From positions 2,579,894 to 2,643,893 of the forward strand of contig NC_064040.1 in assembly GCF_932526225.1 (NCBI RefSeq): 64,000 nucleotides of DNA, in the 5' to 3' direction. Numbering within the stretch: the first letter of the stretch is position 1; the number at the start of each line of letters is the position of its first letter. Below are positions 58,501 through 64,000 of this stretch, one piece after another. A program made the position numbers and the translations under genes. The notes under the pieces are model-generated. The model did no database searches, was not told the DNA's origin, and saw only the letters and a program-made list of their open reading frames with translations. The stretch comes from Nematostella vectensis. Taxonomy: Eukaryota; Cnidaria; Anthozoa; Actiniaria; Edwardsiidae.

Positions 58501-60650
58501 TTCTTTTTTCTCCTAGAGGAAATATGGGCATTTCAAGTCTTTATGGTGATATGACTCACTTGCAAGTGTATTAGGGGATGTAGCTCAGTGGTAGAGCGTC
58601 CGCTTTGCATGCGGAAGGTCCGGGGTTCGATCCCCCGCATCTCCAATATTTTCTTTTTTTACCTAGAGGAAATGTGGATTATTAAAGTTTTGATGGTGAT
58701 ATGACAGACTTGCAAGTGTATGGGGGGGATTTAGCTCAGTGGTAGAGTTTCCGCTTTGCATGCGGAAGGACCGGTGTTCGATTCCCCGCATCTCAAATAT
58801 TTTTTTCCCTAAAGGAAATTTGGATTATTTAAGTCTTGATGGTAATATGACACACTTGCAAGTGTATTAGGGGATGTAGCTCAGTGGTAGAGCGTCCGCT
58901 TTGCATGCGGAAGGTCCGGGGTTCGATCCCCCGCATCTCCAATACTTTCTTCTTTCCCTTAAGGAAATGTGGATTATTCAAGTCTTGAGTGTAATATGAC
59001 ACAATTGCAAGTGTATTGGGGGATGTAGCTCAGTGGTAGAGCGTCCTCTTCGCATGCGGAAGGCACGGGGTTCGATCCCCCGTATCTCCAATATATTTTT
59101 TTCTTTCCCTAAAGGAAATGTGGATTATTCAAGTCTTGAGGGCGATATGACACACCTGCAAGAGTATTGTTGGATGTAGCTCAGTGGTAGAGCGTCCTCT
59201 TCGCATGCTGAAGGACCGGGGTTCGATCCCCCGCATCTCCAATATTTTCTTTTTTCACCTAGAGGAAATATGGGCATTTCAAGTCTTTATGGTGATATGA
59301 CTCACTTGCAAATGTATTTGGGGATGTAGCTCAGTGGTAGAGCGTCCGCTTTGCATGCGGAAGGTCCGTTTTTAGATCCCCCGCATCTCCAATATTTTAT
59401 TTTTTCACCTAGAGGAAATGTGGATTATTAAAGTTATGATGGTGATATGACAGACTTGCAAGTGTATGGGGGGATGTAGCTCAGTGGTAGAGTTTCTGCT
59501 TTGCATGCGGAAGGACCGGTGTTCGATTCCCCGCATCTCAAATATTTTTTTTCACTAAAGGAAATTTGGATAATTCAAGTCTTGATGGTAATATGACACA
59601 CTTGCAAGTGTATTGGGGGATGTTGCTCAGTGGTAGAGCTTCCGCTTCGCATGAGGAAAGCCCGGGGTTCGATCCCCCGCATCTCCAATATTTTCTTTTT
59701 TCTCCTAGAGGACATATGGGCATTTCAAGTCTTTATGGTGATATGACTCACTTGCAAGTGTATTAGGGGATGTAGCTCAGTGGTAGAGCGTCCGCTTTGC
59801 ATGCGGAAGGTCCAGGGTTCGATCCCCCGCATCTCCAATATTTTCTTTTTTCACCTAGAGGAAATGTGGATTATTAAAGTTTTGATGGTGATATGACAGA
59901 CTTGCAAGTGTATGGGGGGATGTAGCTCAGTGGTAGAGTTTCCGCTTTGCACGCGGAAGGACCGGTGTTCGATTCCCCGCATCTCAAATATTTTTTTTCC
60001 CTAAAGGAAATTTGGATTATTCAAGTCTTGATGGTAATATGACACACTTGGAAGTGTAATAGGGGATGTAGCTCAGTGGTAGAGCGTCCGCTTTGCATGC
60101 GGAAGGTCCGGGGTTCGATCCCCCGCATCTCAAATACTTTCTTCTTTCCCTTAAGGAAATGTGGATTATACAAGTCTTGAGTGTGATATGACACAATTGC
60201 AAGTGTATTGGGGGATGTAGCTCAGTGGTAGAGCGTCCTCTTCGCATGCGGAAGGCACGGGGTTCGATCCCCCGTATCTCCAATATATTTTTTTCTTTCC
60301 CTAAAGGAAATGTGGATTATTCAAGTCTTGAGGGCGATATGTCACACCTGCAAGAGTATTGTTGGATGTAGCTCAGTGGTAGAGCGTCCTCTTCGCATGC
60401 TAAAGGTTCGGGGTTCGATCCCCAGCATCTCCAATATTTTCTTTTTTCCCCTAGAGGAAATATGGGCATTTCAAGTCTTTATGGTGATATGACTCACTTG
60501 CAAGTGTATTTGGGGATGTAGCTCAGTGGTAGAGCTTCCGCTTTGCATGCGGAAGGTCTGGGGTTCGATCCCCCGCATCTCCAATATTTTCTTCTTTCCC
60601 TTAAGGAAATGTGGATTATTCAAGTCTTGAGGGTGATATGACACACTTGC
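58501..60650 (+). repeat. Array block 15, with an 8-unit duplication of about 1192 bp
   Basis: Unit starts: 58574, 58725, 58870, 59019, 59170, 59320, 59470, 59616, 59766, 59916, 60062, 60211, 60362, 60512. Units 58574-59320 recur at 59766-60512 (+1191 or +1192), sharing the CGTATCTCC 3' end at 59019 and 60211, but with private substitutions in each copy. Confidence 0.88.
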
Positions 60651-63600
60651 AAGCGTATTGGGGGATGTAGCTCAGTGTTAGAGCGTCCTCTTCGCATGCG
60701 GAAGGCACGGGGTTCGATCCCCAGCATCTCGAATATATTTTCTTCTTTCCCTAAAGTAAATGTGGATTATTCAAGTCTTGAGGGCGATATGACACACTTG
60801 CAAGCGTATTGTTGGATGTAGCTCAGTGGTAGAGCGTCCTCTTTGCATGCTGAACGCCCAAGGTTCGATCCCCCGCATCTCCATTATTTTTTTTCCCTAG
60901 AGAAAATTTGGATTATTAAAGTTTTGATGGTGATATGACAGACTTGCAAGTGTATTGGGGGATGTAGCTCAGTGGTAGAACGTCCGTCCGCTTTGCATGC
61001 GGAAGGCCCGGGGTTCGTTCCCCCGCATCTCCAATATTTGTTTTCCATTAAGTAAGTGTGGATTATTTTAAGTCTTGATGGTGTTATGACACACTTGCAA
61101 GTGTATAGGGGGATGTAGCTTAGTGGTAGCGCGTCCGCTTTGCATGCGGAAGGCCCGGGGTTCAATCCCCCGCATCTCCAATATTTTATTTTTTCCCCTA
61201 GAGGAAATGTGGATTATTAAAGTTTTGATGGTGCTATGACAGACTAGCAAGTGTATTTGGGGATTTAGCTCAGTGGTAGAGTTTCCGCTTTGCATGCGGA
61301 AGGACCGGTGTTCGATTCCCCGCATCTGAAATATTTTTTTTCCCTAAAGGAAATTTGGATTATTCAAGTCTTGATGGTAATATGACACACTTGCAAGTGT
61401 ATTGGGGGATGTAGCTCAGTGGTAGAGCGTCCGCTTCGCATGCGGAAAGCCCGGGGTTCGATCCCCCGCATCTCCAATATTTTCTTTTTTTCCCTAGAGG
61501 AAATATGGGCATTTCAAGTCTTTATGGTGATATGACTCACTTGCAAGTGTATTAGGGGATGTAGCTTAGTGGTAGAGCGTCCGCTTTGCATGCGGAAGGT
61601 CCGGGGTTCGATCCCCCGCATCTCCATTATTTTTTTCCCTAGAGAAAATTTGGATTATTCAAGTCTTGATGGTGTTATGACACACTTGCAAGTGTATTGG
61701 GGGATGTAGCTCAGAGGTAGAGCGTCCGCTTTGCATGCGGAAGGTCCGGGGTTCGATCCCCCGCATCTCCGGTATTTTTTTTCCCTATAGAAAATTTGGA
61801 TTATCAAAGTTTTGATGGTGATATGACACACTTGCAAGTGTATTGGGGGATGTATCTCAGTGGTAGAGCGTCCGTCCGCTTTGCATGCGGAGGCCCGGGT
61901 TCGTTCCCCCGCATCTCCAATGTTTGTTTTCCATTAAGTAAATGTGGCATATTCAAGTCTTGATGGTGATATGACACAGTTGCAAGTGTATTAGCGGATG
62001 TAGCTCAGTGGTAGAACGTCCGCTTTGCTTGCGGAATGCCCGGGGTTCGAACCTCGCATCTCCAATATATTTTCTTTTTTCCCTAAAGGAAATGTGGATT
62101 ATTCAAGTCTTTAGGGCGATATGACACACTTGCAAGCGTATTGTTGGATGTAGCTCAGTGGTAGAGCGTCCTCTTCGCATGCGGAAGGACCGGGGTTCGA
62201 TCCCCCGCATCTCAAATATATTTTCTTCTTTCCCTAAAGGAAATGTGGATTATTCAAGTCTTGAGGCCGATATGACACACTTGCAAGCGTATTGTTGGAT
62301 GTAGCTCAGTGGTAGAGCGTCCTCTTTGCATGCTGAAGGCCCGGGGTTCGATCCCCCCCATCTCCATTATTTTTTTTCCCTAGAGAAAATTTGGATTATT
62401 AAAGTTTTGATGGTGATATGACAGACTTGCAAGTGTATTGGGGGATGTAGTTCACTGGTAGAACGTCCGTCCGCTTTGCATGCGGAAGGCCCGGGGTTCG
62501 TTCCCCCGCATCTCCAATATTTTTTTTCCATTAAGTAAGTGTGGATTATTCAAGTCTTGATGGTGTTATGACACACTTGCAAGTGTATTTGGGGATTTAG
62601 CTCAGTGGTAGAGCGTCAACTTCGCATGCGGAAGGACCGGGGTTCGATCCCCCGCATCTCCAATATTTTCTTCTTTCCCTTAAGGAAATGTGGATTATTC
62701 AAGTCTTGAGGGTGATATGACACACTTGCAAGCGTATTGGGGGATGTAGCTCAGTGGTAGAGCGTCCTCTTCGCATGCGGAAGGCACGGGATTCCATCCC
62801 CCGCATCTCAAATATATTTTCTTCTTTCCCTAAAGGAAATGTGGATTATTCAAGTCTTGAGGGCGATATGACTCACTTGCAAGTGTATTTGGGGATGTAG
62901 CTCAGTGGTAGAGCATCCGCTTTGCATGCGGAAGGTCCGGGGTTCGATCCCCCGCATCTCCAATATTTTATTTTTTCACCTAGAGGAAATGTGGTTTATT
63001 AAAGTTGTGATGGTGATATGACAGACTTGCAAGTGTATGGGGGGATGTAGCTCAGTGGTAGAGTTTCCGCTTTGCATGCGGAAGGACCTGTGTTCGATTC
63101 CCCGCATCTCAAATATTTTTTTGTCCCTAAAGGAAATTTGGATTATTCAAGTCTTGATGGTAATATGACACACTTGCAAGTGTATTGGGGGATGTAGCTC
63201 AGTGGTAGAGCGTCCGCTTCGCATGCGGAAAGCCCGGGGTCCGATCCCCCGCATCTCCAATATTTTCTTTTTTCCCTTAGAGGAAATATGGGCATTTCAA
63301 GTCTTTATGACGATATGACTCACTTGTAAGTGTATCAGGGGATGTAGCTCAGTGGTAGAGCGTCCGCTTTGCATGCGGAAGGTCCAGGGTTCGATCCCCC
63401 GCATCTCCGATATTTTCTTCTTTCCCTTAAGGAAATGTGGATTATTCAAGTCTTGAGGGTGATATGACACACTTGCAAGTGTATTGGGGGATGTAGCTCA
63501 GTGGTAGAGCGTCCTCTTCGCATGCGGAAGGACCGGGGTTCGATCCCCCGCATCTCCAATATTTTCTTCTTTCCCTTAAGGAAATGTGGATTATTCAAGT

Positions 63601-63999
63601 CTTGAGGGTGATATGACACACTTGCAAGCGTATTGGGGGATGTAGCTCAGTGGTAGAGCGTCCTCTTCGCATGCGGAAGGCACGGGATTCCATCCCCCGC
63701 ATCTCAAATATATTTTCTTCTTTCCCTAAAGGAAATGTGGATTATTCAAGTCTTGAGGGCGATATGACACACTTGCAAGCGTATTGTTGGATGTAGCTCA
63801 GTGGTAGAGCGTCCTCTTTGCATGCTGAAGGCCCGGGGTTCGATCCCCCGCATCTCCATTATTTTTTTTCCCTAGAGAAAATTTGGATTATTAAAGTTTT
63901 GATGGTGATATGACAGACTTGCAAGTGTATTGGGGGATGTAGCTCAGTGGTAGAATGTCCGTCCGCTTTGCATGCGGAAGGCCCAGGGTTCGTTCCCCC
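60651..63999 (+). repeat. Array block 16: right end of window
   Basis: Unit starts: 60661, 60812, 60958, 61109, 61259, 61405, 61555, 61700, 61846, 61994, 62144, 62295, 62441, 62591, 62740, 62891, 63041, 63188, 63338, 63487, 63636, 63787, 63933. Units 62740 and 63636 share a changed T arm (GGGATTCCATCC) also seen at 54697. Units 61994 and 61846 are diverged. The array shows no sign of ending. Confidence 0.87.
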
Positions 64000-64000
64000 G
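63933..64000 (+). pseudogene. 4-nt-insertion tRNA-like unit cut by the window end
   Basis: Carries AATGTCCGTCCGC and TTCGTTC like the 11232 family and follows a TTGG-family unit at 63787, keeping the usual dimer order. Only the 3' acceptor strand lies outside the window. Confidence 0.8.

Larger units (their letters stand above)
3941..64000 (+). repeat. Giant head-to-tail tRNA-Ala array, about 148-bp unit, 406 copies in window
   Basis: I located every unit by its GATGTAGCTCAG-like start and counted 405 with a 5' end plus one truncated leader. All are on the plus strand. A standard unit is a 72-nt tRNA-Ala followed by a spacer of about 76 bp. The cloverleaf is visible: acceptor GGGGATG/CATCTCC with G3:U70, D arm GCTC/GAGC, anticodon arm TCCGC-TTTGCAT-GCGGA and T arm CGGGG-TTCGATC-CCCCG, with A73 and no encoded CCA. 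The spacer carries T-run terminators, a TTTCC/GGAAA dyad, a TCAAG-T-CTTGA dyad in many units and the palindrome CACTTGCAAGTG just before the next tRNA. I see no unrelated insertion in 60 kb. Unit starts are listed block by block below; add 71 for the usual end. Confidence 0.97.

Noticed and set aside
6068-60492. Plus-strand frames such as GCSSVVERPSALHAEGPGF
   Set aside because: These are sense-strand readings of the tRNA body and spacer, not proteins.
4483-61837. Many minus-strand open frames of 60-114 codons with motifs such as RGIEPRAF, GSNPGPSACKADALPLSYIP and RSTTELHPPIHLQ
   Set aside because: They are translations of the antisense strand of tRNA-Ala plus spacer in different frames. They recur with the unit, share no codon bias and change frame with every spacer indel. 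Similar spurious proteins are expected wherever tRNAs are clustered.
3941-64000. CRISPR-like array
   Set aside because: The repeated part is a tRNA gene, the spacers are also homologous to each other, and the DNA is eukaryotic.
3941-64000. tRNA-derived SINE family
   Set aside because: Units are strictly head-to-tail with no target-site duplications, poly-A tails or SINE body, and the tRNA is followed directly by a T-run terminator.
3941-64000. Bacterial or organellar tRNA operon
   Set aside because: CCA is not encoded, each unit has its own Pol III terminator, and the neighbouring gene has spliceosomal introns.

Overview
The window is nuclear DNA of an intron-bearing eukaryote, most likely an animal. 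Short coding exons carry GT-AG borders, pyrimidine-rich acceptors and GTAAGT/GTGAGT donors. The tRNA genes do not encode CCA and have Pol III A and B boxes, and there are several minisatellites. I cannot name the clade from sequence alone; an invertebrate is only a guess.

Layout: (1) Bases 1-2326 hold the 3' end of a plus-strand gene with very short exons (995-1029, 1215-1259, 1362-1398, 1559-1593, 1975-2011, 2261-2326). It encodes a charged coiled-coil tail ending in a basic C-terminus. Its introns hold a 12-bp minisatellite (about 94-787) and a 31-bp minisatellite (1602-1932). (2) Bases 2327-3216 are 3' UTR (AATAAA at 2845) and intergenic DNA with nothing else recognisable. (3) Bases 3217-3940 are a 22-bp minisatellite. 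(4) From 3941 to the window end, without interruption, lies one head-to-tail, plus-strand array of tRNA-Ala-like units. I counted 405 units that retain a 5' start plus one 5'-truncated unit, at a mean period of about 148 bp (a tRNA of about 72 nt plus a spacer of about 76 bp). The array continues beyond the window.

The tRNA bodies carry the alanine identity pair G3:U70, mostly with anticodon TGC and second with CGC. AGC is rare, and a few copies carry anticodons for Ser, Glu, Gly or Thr. Each unit has internal A and B boxes, T-run terminators and a conserved spacer with a perfect 12-bp palindrome 5 bp upstream of the tRNA. Units fall into about five linked tRNA-plus-spacer families. These are built into nested higher-order duplications whose lengths are near-multiples of the unit: 598, 891, 1190, 1789, 2831 and 9086 bp, plus a 23-unit block repeated at 9666 bp distance. 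The 9086-bp tandem pair (31241-40326 and 40327-49412) looks identical wherever I compared it.

No protein-coding gene is supported inside the array. The many short open frames there, mostly on the minus strand, are antisense readings of tRNA and spacer. The array is therefore either a very large tRNA-Ala gene cluster or a tRNA-derived satellite; many members look transcribable and many are structurally degraded.
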